A DNA stretch of 64,000 nucleotides from JAIBBG01 sp040381475 (lineage in GTDB: Bacteria > Bacteroidota > Bacteroidia > Flavobacteriales_D > Sanyastnellaceae), in assembly GCA_040381475.1 (NCBI GenBank), contig JBEIHH010000009.1:1-64000 (forward strand). The letters are read 5' to 3'. Both the position numbers and the translations under genes were made by a program. Positions 26,149-35,332 of the stretch are shown one piece after another; positions within the stretch are counted from its first letter, which is position 1, and each line of letters opens with the position of its first letter. The notes beneath the pieces were generated by a model. That model was not told the origin of the DNA. It was given only the letters and a program-made list of their open reading frames with translations, and did not search any database.

Positions 26149-28983
26149 TTAGGCAAGCGCCTGTTCATATTGTTCTATAGGCGGACATGTACAAACCAGA
26201 TTTCTGTCTCCAAAAGCATTATCAACCCGTGCCACGTATGTCCAGAATTTATTCTCACGCAACCCAGCCACCGGGTAAGCAGCTTTCTCTCTTGTGTAGG
26301 CATGACTCCATTCATCCGAAGTAAGCTCCGTTGCAGTATGTGGTGCCATTTTCAATACGTTGTCAAGCTTGTCGGCCTGAGCAAACTCAACTTCCGCAAT
26401 TTCTTTTCTGATAGCAATCATCGCTTCACAGAAACGATCCAATTCGGAAAGAGGTTCACTTTCTGTTGGTTCAACCATCAATGTACCTGCCACCGGGAAC
26501 GAAACAGTTGGAGCATGAAAGCCATAGTCAATCAAACGCTTGGCAATGTCTTCCACCTCTATTCCAAACTTTTTGTATTCACGGCAATCAAGAATCATTT
26601 CGTGCGCCACGTGCCCATGAGTACCCGTGTACAGAACGTCATAATGACCCTGCAATTTCGATTTCATGTAATTCGCATTCAGTATGGCATATCTGGTTGA
26701 ATCTGTCAACCCCTGACCTCCAAGCATTTTTATATAGCCATATGAAATCAACAGGATGAGTGCGCTTCCAAATGGAGCCGCAGAAACACCGTTGATTGCC
26801 TGAGGGCCGCCTGTTTTAATCAAAGCATTGCCTGGTAAAAAAGGAACAAGCTTGCTGTTCACGCCAATCGGACCCATGCCCGGACCACCGCCGCCATGAG
26901 GAATGGCGAATGTCTTGTGAAGATTCAGGTGACAAACATCGGCTCCGATATTTCCAGGAGAAGTCAATCCAACCTGTGCATTCATATTCGCACCATCCAT
27001 ATAGACCAATCCTCCGTTGTCATGAATAATTTTCGTGATATCCTTGATACCCTCTTCATAGACCCCGTGTGTACTTGGATAAGTTACCATCAGCGCGGCG
27101 AGACGATCCTTGTAATGCACTGCTTTCTCAGAAAGATCTGCAATATCCACGTTGCCATTTTCATCGCATTTGGTCACAACCACTTGAAGACCGGCCATCA
27201 CAGCTGATGCCGGATTTGTTCCGTGCGCTGATGATGGAATCAGACAAATATCGCGATGGCCCTCGCCACGATTTTCATGATAGGCCATGATTACCAGAAG
27301 CCCTGCTAACTCGCCCTGGGCGCCACTGTTTGGCTGCAAACTCATGCCATCAAAACCGGTGCAAACGCATAGGTCATCATGAAGCTCTTTTAGTATTTCC
27401 TGATAGCCCATAGTTTGATCCATAGGAGCAAACGGATGAATATCGCTGTATTCCGGCCATGTAAGCGGAACCATCTCGCTGGTTGCATTGAGCTTCATGG
27501 TGCAAGACCCCAGTGGAATCATCGCATGAGCCAACGATAAATCACGGTTTTCCAGCTTTTTCAAATAACGAAGCATATCGGTTTCACTTCTGTGTTTGCT
27601 GAATACCGGATGTGTCATGAACGCAGATTTCCTTTCAAATATTGGCTGAGTCGCAGGCTCAGTTGATGCAGAAACAGTCGCGCCCAAAATGGTTGCGATT
27701 TCCTGTATGTCCTCTGCGGTAACGCGCTCATGCAGTGAAATGCCAATATGCCCATCGCCAAAGTATCTGAAGTTTATTCCTTTGGCTTCTGCTTTAGTTC
27801 TGATCGCATTCTCATCAGCAACCTTGACCTTCAGCGTATCAAAAAAATGAGAGTTTACCTGATTCGCACCAATTCCTTTGGCAAGCCTCACCGCATGATC
27901 ATGAATTCTTGTCGCAATCCGCTTGATACCTTCAGGGCCATGATATACCGCATATGAAGCAGCCATCACCGCCAGCAATGCCTGAGCGGTGCAAATATTG
28001 GATGTTGCTTTTTCACGTCGAATATGCTGTTCGCGGGTTTGAAGACTCATACGAAGTGCTCTGTTTCCATGACGGTCCTTGCTCACACCAATGATTCGTC
28101 CTGGCATATTCCGTTTAAACTCATCCTTTGCACAGAAGAATGCTGCATGAGGACCGCCGTAACCCATAGGCACTCCGAAGCGCTGAGAGTTACCAAAACA
28201 AACATCTGCTCCCCATTCACCCGGAGGGGTTATCAAGGCAAGAGACATTAGATCTGCGGCACAGGCAATAAAACCTCCAACAGCATGCATTTTCTCGGTA
28301 TATGCACGATAATCACATATCTGACCATTCGCATTCGGATACTGAACTAGTCCTCCAATAAAGGATTGATCCGGATTGTGGTCGTTAAAATCACCTATCA
28401 CCAACTCAATGTTCAGGTGCTTCGCGCGGCCCTTCAAAACGTCAAGCGTCTGAGGGAATGTGTTCCGATCAACAAAAAACTTATTAGCACCTGCCTGATC
28501 CTTTTCCTTGCTCATACTGTGCAGGAACATGATCATTGCTTCAACACCTGCTGTTGCTTCGTCAAGCAATGAAGCACTGGCAATAGGCAGTCCGGTCAGG
28601 TCGCTTGTCATGGTCTGAAAATTCAGCAACATTTCCAATCTGCCCTGAGCGATTTCTGCCTGATAAGGCGTGTAGGCCGTGTACCAGCCCGGATTCTCAA
28701 GAACATTTCTCAGCACCACAGCCGGAACAATCGTTTGAGAATAACCCAAGCCGATATAGCTTTTGAAGACTTTGTTTTTCTTCGCTTTATTCCACATCAG
28801 ATTCAAATACTCATGCTCGGCAATGCCTTCAGCAACTGACAACGGGGTCTTATTCCTGATCGCAGACGGAACAGTTTGATCAATAAGCTGATCAATGCTG
28901 TTCACACCAATCGACTTCAACATAATTTTTACTTCTTCTTCCCTTGGACCTATGTGCCGGGCTGTGAAATTGGTACTTGACAT
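26149..28983 (-). CDS. gcvP: GcvP, glycine dehydrogenase (decarboxylating), P-protein
   Basis: A 944-residue full-length homodimeric-type P-protein. It begins with the conserved FTARHIGPREEEV and has YTPYQAEIAQGRLE, and it contains the PLP-binding lysine near residue 690 in HLNLHKTFAIPHGGGGPG. It decarboxylates glycine with PLP and passes the aminomethyl group to lipoyl-GcvH in the cytosolic glycine cleavage system. The gene is alone: no gcvT or gcvH is in the window, as in many Bacteroidota. It has its own promoter (29087-29115) and terminator. No glycine riboswitch was recognised in the roughly 100-base leader. Confidence 0.97.
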   Translation of the reverse strand: MSSTNFTARHIGPREEEVKIMLKSIGVNSIDQLIDQTVPSAIRNKTPLSVAEGIAEHEYLNLMWNKAKKNKVFKSYIGLGYSQTIVPAVVLRNVLENPGWYTAYTPYQAEIAQGRLEMLLNFQTMTSDLTGLPIASASLLDEATAGVEAMIMFLHSMSKEKDQAGANKFFVDRNTFPQTLDVLKGRAKHLNIELVIGDFNDHNPDQSFIGGLVQYPNANGQICDYRAYTEKMHAVGGFIACAADLMSLALITPPGEWGADVCFGNSQRFGVPMGYGGPHAAFFCAKDEFKRNMPGRIIGVSKDRHGNRALRMSLQTREQHIRREKATSNICTAQALLAVMAASYAVYHGPEGIKRIATRIHDHAVRLAKGIGANQVNSHFFDTLKVKVADENAIRTKAEAKGINFRYFGDGHIGISLHERVTAEDIQEIATILGATVSASTEPATQPIFERKSAFMTHPVFSKHRSETDMLRYLKKLENRDLSLAHAMIPLGSCTMKLNATSEMVPLTWPEYSDIHPFAPMDQTMGYQEILKELHDDLCVCTGFDGMSLQPNSGAQGELAGLLVIMAYHENRGEGHRDICLIPSSAHGTNPASAVMAGLQVVVTKCDENGNVDIADLSEKAVHYKDRLAALMVTYPSTHGVYEEGIKDITKIIHDNGGLVYMDGANMNAQVGLTSPGNIGADVCHLNLHKTFAIPHGGGGPGMGPIGVNSKLVPFLPGNALIKTGGPQAINGVSAAPFGSALILLISYGYIKMLGGQGLTDSTRYAILNANYMKSKLQGHYDVLYTGTHGHVAHEMILDCREYKKFGIEVEDIAKRLIDYGFHAPTVSFPVAGTLMVEPTESEPLSELDRFCEAMIAIRKEIAEVEFAQADKLDNVLKMAPHTATELTSDEWSHAYTREKAAYPVAGLRENKFWTYVARVDNAFGDRNLVCTCPPIEQYEQALA

Positions 28984-29086
28984 ATTTTGTGTCTTTGTGT
29001 TTTTTATTTATTCACTAAATGCAAAACCGTCTATTGATGAATTTGTTTGCTTCGTCATATCAAAGGACGGTCAGTCATCAGGACGC

Positions 29087-29115
29087 CAAATATAACTGCG
29101 CAATGCGTACACAAA
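29087..29115 (-). promoter_or_regulatory. Bacteroidota-type promoter of gcvP
   Basis: On the minus strand TTTG (29115-29112), a 17-base spacer, then TATATTTG (29094-29087), an exact TAnnTTTG. It predicts a leader of about 100 bases before the ATG at 28983. Confidence 0.6.
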
Positions 29116-29181
29116 AATGACGTTAAGCAGCACAAAATTGAGTTACCGTGAATCGTTCATTTCTCAGTGTCATTCAATAGC

Positions 29182-29189
29182 TAATTTCG
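29182..29189 (+). promoter_or_regulatory. Possible -7 element of the fRMsr gene
   Basis: TAATTTCG, one mismatch from TAnnTTTG, ends 6 bases before the ATG at 29196. If used, the transcript would be nearly leaderless. No -33 element is clear. Confidence 0.3.
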
Positions 29190-29195
29190 CGGCAT

Positions 29196-29690
29196 ATGTC
29201 TGAAGAAATCCAAATACCGGTTGGTGCGAGCCGCGAGGCAACTTATGAAGCCCTGCTGCCTCAAATTGAAGGTCTTCTAAGTGGTGAGAAAAATGTGGTT
29301 GCCAACGCTGCCAACCTTTGTGCTGTCCTTCGTGAGGCGTTTGGATTTTTTTGGGTGGGATTTTACTTCGTTGAAAACGACGAACTCGTTCTTGGTCCGT
29401 TCCAAGGTCCGGTTGCGTGCACCCGCATTGCAAAAGGACGCGGAGTGTGCGGACAGGCATGGGAAAGCGCTTCTACTATTGTCGTGCCGGATGTCGATTT
29501 GTTTCCCGGCCACATTGCCTGCAGTAGTTTGTCGAGATCAGAAATTGTGGTGCCCTTGATCAATGACAAAAACAATGTAATTGGCGTTCTCGATGTCGAC
29601 AGTGAACATCTGAATCATTTCTCCGAAACTGACGGGAAATACCTTGAAGCAATCTGCAAACTTTTGATCTCTGCCATTGAAGTACGCTAG
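29196..29690 (+). CDS. msrC: Free methionine-(R)-sulfoxide reductase (fRMsr, GAF domain)
   Basis: A 164-residue single GAF-domain protein. The three cysteines of the fRMsr catalytic cycle are present at C75 (GPVACTR), C85 (GRGVCGQAW) and C109 (GHIACSS). Their spacing of 10 and 24 residues equals that of the E. coli enzyme (C84, C94, C118). Other family motifs are FFWVGFYFV and SEIVVPLI followed by GVLDVDS. It reduces free methionine-R-sulfoxide in the cytosol with thioredoxin as donor, part of oxidative-stress defence. The next gene overlaps its end by 14 bases if that gene starts at the TTG. Confidence 0.92.
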   Translation: MSEEIQIPVGASREATYEALLPQIEGLLSGEKNVVANAANLCAVLREAFGFFWVGFYFVENDELVLGPFQGPVACTRIAKGRGVCGQAWESASTIVVPDVDLFPGHIACSSLSRSEIVVPLINDKNNVIGVLDVDSEHLNHFSETDGKYLEAICKLLISAIEVR

Positions 29691-31242
29691 TTTCTATTGG
29701 ATGCTGATGCTCTGCTGGAGCTGTGCTCAGGTGCGCTCGCTGCCGGGCGGAGAAAAAGACTTGGCTCCGCCCGTGGCTCTTCTGGCTGATCCACCAAATC
29801 TTACTTCAAATTTCCAAGGCAATGAGATTGAAATCGTTTTTGATGAATACATTCAGCTCAATAATATTCAACAGGAACTAATTGTTTCTCCACCTCAGAA
29901 AAAATTCCCTGATATAAGAGTTAAACAAAAAAGTGTAGTCTTAAAATTCAATGATGAGCTGTTGCCCAATACAACCTATCAGATCAATTTTGGTGATGGA
30001 ATCGCTGATGTGAATGAAAACAACAAAGTGCAAAATCTGGTTTACATTTTCTCTACCGGAAATGTCATCGACTCCCTCAAGATACATGGATCGGTCAGGA
30101 ATGTAGAAAGTGACAGCCCTGGTGAAAAATACAAGGTACTACTATTCGAAAATGATACAGCTGTGTTTTCACAGAAAATGAACCCGCTTTATTTTACTAA
30201 AACAAAATCCGATGGTTCTTTCATATTGTCATATCTAAAGGCTGGCAATTATCATCTCGTAGCACTTGACGATCTCAATAGCAACTACCACTGGGATGAA
30301 GGAGAACCCCTTGCTATGATCAATGAGTCGTTTGAAATACCCCGGCCAGACTCAGCAACAACCCTACTTCACGCAAGCACACCGTTACCGGAACTGCCGG
30401 ATGTTACATCTTTCGTCGCCGATTCAACCGGAATTTTGAAGCTGCCATTAGACCCTCATTTCCGGAACTTGAAAGTGAAACGCCTCAACGGAGAGAGCGT
30501 TGATATCATTGTTGATCGGGACAGTTTGTTTTCTGTCTTGACGGGTGCACCAACTGAAAAATTCGAGGATGTGCAACTTGAGTTCGATACCCTGGTCGTC
30601 GACACATTGAATGTGCCATTTTTCGCTGCTGCTCAGAAACAAAAGGCAAAACTGTACACAGATACCCCACAAAAAATATCCAGCACCCAAGAAATTCGTA
30701 TCTATTCAAACCGCCCAATCCTATTGCTGGATGAAAAATCGATCAAAGTAAAAGTTGACAGTTTACAGGTTGGGGGCACCATCGAAAAAACCGGGAATCA
30801 ATTTGGATTTGTAATTAAGGCGCCAATTCCTCCGGGAAAATCTGCGGAGATAACCATACCACCCGGCACTTTTGCAACACGAGATGGCGCCGGTCATGAC
30901 TCACTATTCATTAAAACATATTTATACCGTCCCGAAGAATTGGGAACTGTTATTCTCAATTTTCAGGCCTTGAATTACGTCGGGAAATTGTTATTGATTC
31001 TCTCGGATAAAAATGATAAACCAGTTCTCAAAACACTCATCAACGCACAGGAAGAAATAACAATCAGAAATCTTCCTGCAGGAGATTATGTTGCGAGAGT
31101 CATTGAAGATGTAAATCAGAATCAATTGTATGATCCCATCAATTTAAAGCGAAAATCAGTGCCGGAAATCACCCATATCTTCAGTGGTAAAATAAATGTT
31201 CGCTCTAATTGGGAGTTGAAACTCTCCTGGAAAATTGAGTGA
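29677..31242 (+). CDS. Ig-like domain putative lipoprotein (Bacteroidota family)
   Basis: A 521-residue envelope protein. It opens with a short hydrophobic segment and a cysteine near residue 16, then the family-typical QVRSLPGGEKDLAPPV. A bacterial Ig-like (SbsA-type) domain follows: EIVFDEYIQLNN, IVSPPQKKFPDIR, LLPNTTYQINFGDGIADVNE. Further beta-sandwich regions follow, including a YHLVALDDLNSNYHWDEGEP segment. Homologues are usually called Ig-like domain lipoproteins of unknown function. The start is uncertain: the TTG at 29677 overlaps the fRMsr gene by 14 bases, while the ATG at 29701 would leave too short a signal peptide. The lipobox is poor (C-W-S-C), so lipidation is likely but not sure. 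Confidence 0.78.
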   Translation: MKYASFYWMLMLCWSCAQVRSLPGGEKDLAPPVALLADPPNLTSNFQGNEIEIVFDEYIQLNNIQQELIVSPPQKKFPDIRVKQKSVVLKFNDELLPNTTYQINFGDGIADVNENNKVQNLVYIFSTGNVIDSLKIHGSVRNVESDSPGEKYKVLLFENDTAVFSQKMNPLYFTKTKSDGSFILSYLKAGNYHLVALDDLNSNYHWDEGEPLAMINESFEIPRPDSATTLLHASTPLPELPDVTSFVADSTGILKLPLDPHFRNLKVKRLNGESVDIIVDRDSLFSVLTGAPTEKFEDVQLEFDTLVVDTLNVPFFAAAQKQKAKLYTDTPQKISSTQEIRIYSNRPILLLDEKSIKVKVDSLQVGGTIEKTGNQFGFVIKAPIPPGKSAEITIPPGTFATRDGAGHDSLFIKTYLYRPEELGTVILNFQALNYVGKLLLILSDKNDKPVLKTLINAQEEITIRNLPAGDYVARVIEDVNQNQLYDPINLKRKSVPEITHIFSGKINVRSNWELKLSWKIE

Positions 31243-31256
31243 TGGTATTTTGAAAA

Positions 31257-32111
31257 CTAAAACTGGAAATAACTGCGCCGTTTAAATCTCGGCTTGTCAT
31301 TCTTGTCAATACAAAGTTTTCTGTAGTTGTATTCAGCATCATCATCGCCCATTTCAGCTGCCTCGACCCAATCCCCGCAGGCGCCTTCCATATCGTGAAG
31401 GTTGTACAAAGCCTCACCGCGGTAGTAAAGCACATCAGCTGTGAAATCTATGTTTTCGAGCTTGAGCTCAGACAACATTTCTATGGCATTTCTAAACTGA
31501 CCCATGCCAAGAATAATTATTGCCATATTCATTTTTGCTCTGTGGAGTTTAGGATCAATTTCGAAAGCCCTGGTGAAGTCTTCCAATGCGAGATTCATCT
31601 TTTTCTGATCCGTGTAATTCGCTCCACGCAAATAATAGGCATCCGCATATAAAGAATCACGCATAATAGCTTCATCAATGTAGCGAAGGCTGGCGCGTGT
31701 TTCCATCATCATGTATTCCGCTGTTGCAAGCCAATAATAAATACGAGGATCTTCATCATTACGCTGAAGAAAGGTTATCAGGTCGATCTTCGCTGATTCA
31801 AAAAGTGACATTGAAATTTTACAAATACCACGATTCAGATAAAGATCATCTCCAACGTAACCCCCCGATTTTGCTTTGTCATAATCTTCGAGTGCGTTGG
31901 AAAATTCACCAAGTTTCTGATAACTGTTGGCACGACAAAAAAGCGCTTCGGGTGAAGGATGCTGTGCCACGGCAATATGTGCATTGCTCAATGCTACTTC
32001 ATACTTCATCTCCTGATAGGCTGTTTTAGCCTGATCCAAAGCAGATTGCGCAACACCATGAAGTGAAATCAGAATCGCCAATAAAATTGTAATCGCACAT
32101 TGTTTCATCAA
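31257..32111 (-). CDS. Secreted TPR-repeat protein
   Basis: A 284-residue protein with a signal peptide (MMKQCAITILLAILISLHGV). About six tetratricopeptide repeats cover residues 22-265; clear units include ALFCRANSYQKLGEFSNALE, DAYYLRGANYTDQKKMNLAL and DVLYYRGEALYNLHDMEGAC. The last unit resembles the Bacteroidota variant ending in DWVEAAEMGDDDA. It probably acts as a periplasmic scaffold for protein contacts; partners are unknown. It converges on the Ig-like lipoprotein gene with a 14-base gap. Either of the two leading Met codons may be the start. Confidence 0.8.
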   Translation of the reverse strand: MMKQCAITILLAILISLHGVAQSALDQAKTAYQEMKYEVALSNAHIAVAQHPSPEALFCRANSYQKLGEFSNALEDYDKAKSGGYVGDDLYLNRGICKISMSLFESAKIDLITFLQRNDEDPRIYYWLATAEYMMMETRASLRYIDEAIMRDSLYADAYYLRGANYTDQKKMNLALEDFTRAFEIDPKLHRAKMNMAIIILGMGQFRNAIEMLSELKLENIDFTADVLYYRGEALYNLHDMEGACGDWVEAAEMGDDDAEYNYRKLCIDKNDKPRFKRRSYFQF

Positions 32112-32163
32112 AAAATGGTTTGGGAGTTTTTACGGAGAACCGGTCAAATTGGTTCAAAAAAAA

Positions 32164-32181
32164 CCGCCCGAAAACGGGCGG
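32164..32181 (-). terminator. Intrinsic terminator of the lytic transglycosylase gene
   Basis: A 7-bp stem (CCGCCCG/CGGGCGG) with an AAAA loop, followed on the minus strand by eight T. It lies 40 bases after the stop at 32222. Confidence 0.9.
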
Positions 32182-32221
32182 CTTGATACTTTAATTCCAA
32201 AAATTTCAGTTTCTCAAAACC

Positions 32222-33853
32222 CTAGATCTGTTTGATCTTAATTTTTTGACCGATGGCCAGTTTGTTCTCTTTCAAACCGTTGTTCAAATCTTTGATCTGA
32301 TCAACAGAAACGCCTTTTGAGTTTGCAATCTTCGTGAGTGTATCACCCTTCTGGACAACATAGTATTTGTACTGCGGCTTTGCTGAATTTACCGGCTTGG
32401 TCACTGCGATATCCTTAACCTCAGTTTTGGCTTCATCCTGATAGTTCTCTTCTTCGGAAGATTCCTGGTCTGTTTTTGCCGCTCCCGTTTCTGCTTTTTC
32501 AGTTTGTTTAGCCGATGCATAATTGTCATCATTCACATAAACTGTCTTTTTCACTTTGGTTTGCACCTTCAATGATTGACCCGCAACAATTTTTGTGCTT
32601 TTAATCTTGTTCCACTTCCGCAATTCTGCCAACGTAACATCGTACTTATTAGCAATTGAACCAAGTGATTCTCCTTTTTTCACTTTGTGGGTTTTCCATC
32701 CCGTCTCCCAAACCGTCTTCGCAGTCTTTCCCTCGGGCGCATTGTCCTGACTTGCTGAAAGCACAGGCTCAGGTTCATACCTCCTGATCTCACTCTGGGC
32801 ATATACAACTTGTTCGTTGGCCATGAACAATCCAACCTTTGCAATAGGAAGAACGAGATAGTGCTTATCTCCGTTCGCCGGAATTTCTTTGAGTTTATAT
32901 GTACCGTTCAGAAAAGAAATGTCTTCTACCGACATATCAATCACTTTTGCAAGTGAGGCAAAATCAACACGATTACTCACGCCAACTGTATCGACCTCAA
33001 AAAAAGATGCGATAGGTTTTTTCGGATAGATATTGTATTCCGGTGCGTAATTCATCACATAATTCACTGCAATAAAAGCAGGAACATAGCCCTGGGTTTC
33101 TTTGGGCAGAAACGGCTTAATTGACCAAAAATCACGCTTACCTCCGGACCTTCTGATGGCTTTGTTCACGTTGCCCGGACCACTGTTATACGCCGCCAGA
33201 GCCAGCTGCCAGTCGCCGAATGTCTTATAGAGAAACTTCAGATAACGACAAGCGGCATCAGTTGACTTATAGGCATCAAATCTGTCATCCTGATAGCTGG
33301 TCACATCCATATCGTACATTTTACCAGTGCTCACCATGAATTGCCACAATCCACCTGCACCCGCATGTGAGATCGCAGTTGGATTTAAGGCAGATTCCAC
33401 GATGGCCAGATATTTCATTTCAAGAGGTATCCCGTATTTAGCGAGATACTCTTCAATCATCGGAAAATACAATTCGGACATGCCCAGAACCTTCGTTGAA
33501 ATGTCTCTGCGTCGAACCGCATACAAATCAATAAATCCCTGCACGGTGCTGTTGTAAACGAGATCAAAAGGTGTGTTTCGGTCCAGAATATCCATGCGTG
33601 CAGCCACAACATCAGTCGGGAAAGCCGGCACAGCCTCAGGGCTGTAACCATAAGCGTTCAACAAACACTGGTCGCTGCTGTAGCAATAGTGATTCAGGTA
33701 ACTGGAAACCAGAATTCGATCAATTTCAGCTATCTCCGGATCATCCGGGTTTAACTGAAAATTGCCGCCCTGTGGGAGCGAATCCTTCAACGATGTGGCG
33801 CCCGCAAAAACGGAGGCCATCAATGCAACTACAAGAACGGTTGATTTTTTCAT
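32222..33853 (-). CDS. MltD-like lytic murein transglycosylase with two LysM domains
   Basis: A 543-residue periplasmic protein with a signal peptide (MKKSTVLVVALMASVFAGA). The soluble lytic transglycosylase (GH23) domain lies at about 125-240. It has the catalytic glutamate in YLAIVESALNPTAISHAGA, then GLWQFMVSTGKMYDM and LALAAYNSGPGNVNKAI. Two LysM domains follow, at about 390-440 (VKKGESLGSIANKYDVTLAE) and at the C-terminus (VVQKGDTLTKIANSKGVSVD), separated by a Lys/Glu-rich linker. It cleaves glycan strands of peptidoglycan with 1,6-anhydro product formation; the LysM domains bind the wall. It is likely monocistronic, with a strong terminator. The 266 bases upstream hold no gene. Confidence 0.93.
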   Translation of the reverse strand: MKKSTVLVVALMASVFAGATSLKDSLPQGGNFQLNPDDPEIAEIDRILVSSYLNHYCYSSDQCLLNAYGYSPEAVPAFPTDVVAARMDILDRNTPFDLVYNSTVQGFIDLYAVRRRDISTKVLGMSELYFPMIEEYLAKYGIPLEMKYLAIVESALNPTAISHAGAGGLWQFMVSTGKMYDMDVTSYQDDRFDAYKSTDAACRYLKFLYKTFGDWQLALAAYNSGPGNVNKAIRRSGGKRDFWSIKPFLPKETQGYVPAFIAVNYVMNYAPEYNIYPKKPIASFFEVDTVGVSNRVDFASLAKVIDMSVEDISFLNGTYKLKEIPANGDKHYLVLPIAKVGLFMANEQVVYAQSEIRRYEPEPVLSASQDNAPEGKTAKTVWETGWKTHKVKKGESLGSIANKYDVTLAELRKWNKIKSTKIVAGQSLKVQTKVKKTVYVNDDNYASAKQTEKAETGAAKTDQESSEEENYQDEAKTEVKDIAVTKPVNSAKPQYKYYVVQKGDTLTKIANSKGVSVDQIKDLNNGLKENKLAIGQKIKIKQI

Positions 33854-34119
33854 AATTTCCTGGTTTACTTGCTTGTGGTTGATAAATCATAGCGCGATGA
33901 TAATAAAAACGGCTTTTCATCACACTATTTGGCACAACTAAATAAACGAGCACAAATTGCGGAAGTTTCACAAAATTCTGGTGGCATCAGTCTCAGATTA
34001 TCAACATACGTCTGAGCATATTGATTACTTCTACCAAACACGATAAGAATACGATGGAAATATCACCCTTTTTGCTTTTATGCAAAAAGGTTCACTCAGC
34101 AGTTCAAAATCAGAAAAAA

Positions 34120-34293
34120 TTACTTCTTTTCCGGACCGTCGGGATTGTCGGCAACATCTCCCTTGCTGGCATCCTTGAACTCTTTCATGCCACGGCCCAG
34201 ACCACGCATTAGTTCAGGAATTTTCTTACCTCCGAAAAGAAGCAAAACAATGATCAGAATAACAATAACTTCTGTTGGACCTAATCTTCCCAT
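34120..34293 (-). CDS. tatA: TatA/TatE family Sec-independent translocase subunit (57 residues)
   Basis: A short gene of 57 codons, minus strand, ATG at 34293 and TAA at 34120. The protein reads MGRLGPTEVIVILIIVLLLF, then GGKKIPELMRGLGRGMKEF, then a charged tail ending in PEKK. This is the TatA pattern: a short periplasmic stretch, one transmembrane helix, the FG hinge (LFGGKKIPEL), and an amphipathic helix with Gly-Arg-Gly. TatA subunits form the transport pore of the twin-arginine system for folded proteins. No tatC is in the window. It lies 60 bases after the stop-distal end of the panC gene region and may be its own transcript. Confidence 0.9.
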   Translation of the reverse strand: MGRLGPTEVIVILIIVLLLFGGKKIPELMRGLGRGMKEFKDASKGDVADNPDGPEKK

Positions 34294-34377
34294 GGAAATT
34301 CAATTTTGTTCCGCAAATAGCGGACGGCAAAGATAGGCGCAGATCCAAAATTTACTCATTTCAGCGAAATTTTGTTC

Positions 34378-35232
34378 TCAGACCAATTTCAGGTTGTCCA
34401 GTAACCTCACTCCACCAACCCAGGCCGCGACCAGAATTACCGGCTCGGAACCTTCATTCCAGTCGTGAACAACTCCAAAGGTCTCAGAATCAACTATTGA
34501 CAAATACTCCGGTTCGATACCCTCAAATGAAGCAAGCATTGACAGGCCATATTTCTCAAGTTCCCCGGGAAGCATCTTACCCTTAAGGGCTGACATGGCT
34601 ATCAGAGTCTTGCTGATGCCTGAAGCAATTTCTCTTTCTTGTGAACTCAGACGCATGTTTCTGGAGCTCATGGCCAAGCCGTTTTCTTCCCTGATTAAAG
34701 GACAGCCAATAATTTCTATCGGTAACCTCAACTCATTTGTCATTCGCCGAATAAGCGCCAGCTGCTGAAAGTCCTTCTCTCCAAAAAAAGCCTTATCAGC
34801 AGGAACTGCCTCAAAGAGTTTTTCAACAATGGTGAGAACTCCGTCAAAATGGCCCGGTCGAAAATGGCCTTCCAGACTGTTGCTCAGCGCTCCAAAATCC
34901 CAATGCCGTTTTTCATTGGCGGGATACATTTCACCCACAGTGGGATGAAACAAAGCGTCGCATTTCGCAGACATCAGCATCTCGGCATCTTTTTCCAAAG
35001 TGCGCGGATAATGCTTTAAATCGTCGGAATTGTTAAATTGGGTCGGGTTGACAAAAATCGACACCACAACACGCTCACAGTGGCGCTGAGCTTGCTCTAC
35101 CAGAGTAATATGCCCGCGGTGAAGCGCTCCCATGGTTGGCACGAAACCGACCGTCCTGCCGGATAATTGTTCTGCCAGCACCCATTGTCTGACATCCTTA
35201 ATGTTCTCAAATACAGCTAATGACGTGGTCAA
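34378..35232 (-). CDS. panC: PanC, pantothenate synthetase (pantoate-beta-alanine ligase)
   Basis: A 284-residue protein of normal length. It has FVPTMGALHRGHITLV near residue 30 (ATP-binding HIGH-like motif), the SIFVNPTQF strand, FFGEKDFQQLALIRRM (the KDxQQ adenylate site), and MSSRNMRLSSQER (KMSKS-like SSRN). It joins pantoate and beta-alanine with ATP to make pantothenate, the precursor of coenzyme A, in the cytosol. It is divergent from the GT5 gene across a 100-base region with opposing promoter elements. panB and panD are not nearby. Confidence 0.96.
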   Translation of the reverse strand: MTTSLAVFENIKDVRQWVLAEQLSGRTVGFVPTMGALHRGHITLVEQAQRHCERVVVSIFVNPTQFNNSDDLKHYPRTLEKDAEMLMSAKCDALFHPTVGEMYPANEKRHWDFGALSNSLEGHFRPGHFDGVLTIVEKLFEAVPADKAFFGEKDFQQLALIRRMTNELRLPIEIIGCPLIREENGLAMSSRNMRLSSQEREIASGISKTLIAMSALKGKMLPGELEKYGLSMLASFEGIEPEYLSIVDSETFGVVHDWNEGSEPVILVAAWVGGVRLLDNLKLV

Positions 35233-35251
35233 GGCAGAAATATTAAGGTGT

Positions 35252-35259
35252 CAAATCTA
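35252..35259 (-). promoter_or_regulatory. Bacteroidota -7 promoter element of panC
   Basis: TAGATTTG on the minus strand, an exact TAnnTTTG, 19 bases before the panC start. The -33 half is not clear. Confidence 0.5.
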
Positions 35260-35291
35260 AACGTTTGGAAATTTAAATGAATATTTATATC

Positions 35292-35299
35292 TATCTTTG
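35292..35299 (+). promoter_or_regulatory. Bacteroidota -7 promoter element of the GT5 operon
   Basis: TATCTTTG is an exact TAnnTTTG. A TTTG lies at 35264-35267, but the 24-base spacer is a little long. The element overlaps a possible TTG start at 35297, so translation must begin further down, at 35315 or 35333. Confidence 0.5.
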
Positions 35300-35332
35300 C
35301 ACCCTGTTTATAAGATGAACGAACAAACACGT

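Noticed and set aside
28984..29086. Possible glycine riboswitch in the gcvP leader
   Set aside because: The leader is about 100 bases and AT-rich, and I saw no conserved glycine aptamer core.
33854..34119. 266-base intergenic stretch between the transglycosylase and tatA
   Set aside because: No gene, RNA, or convincing promoter was found; an imperfect TAGTTGTG lies at 33933-33940, with a -33 half only 12 bases away.
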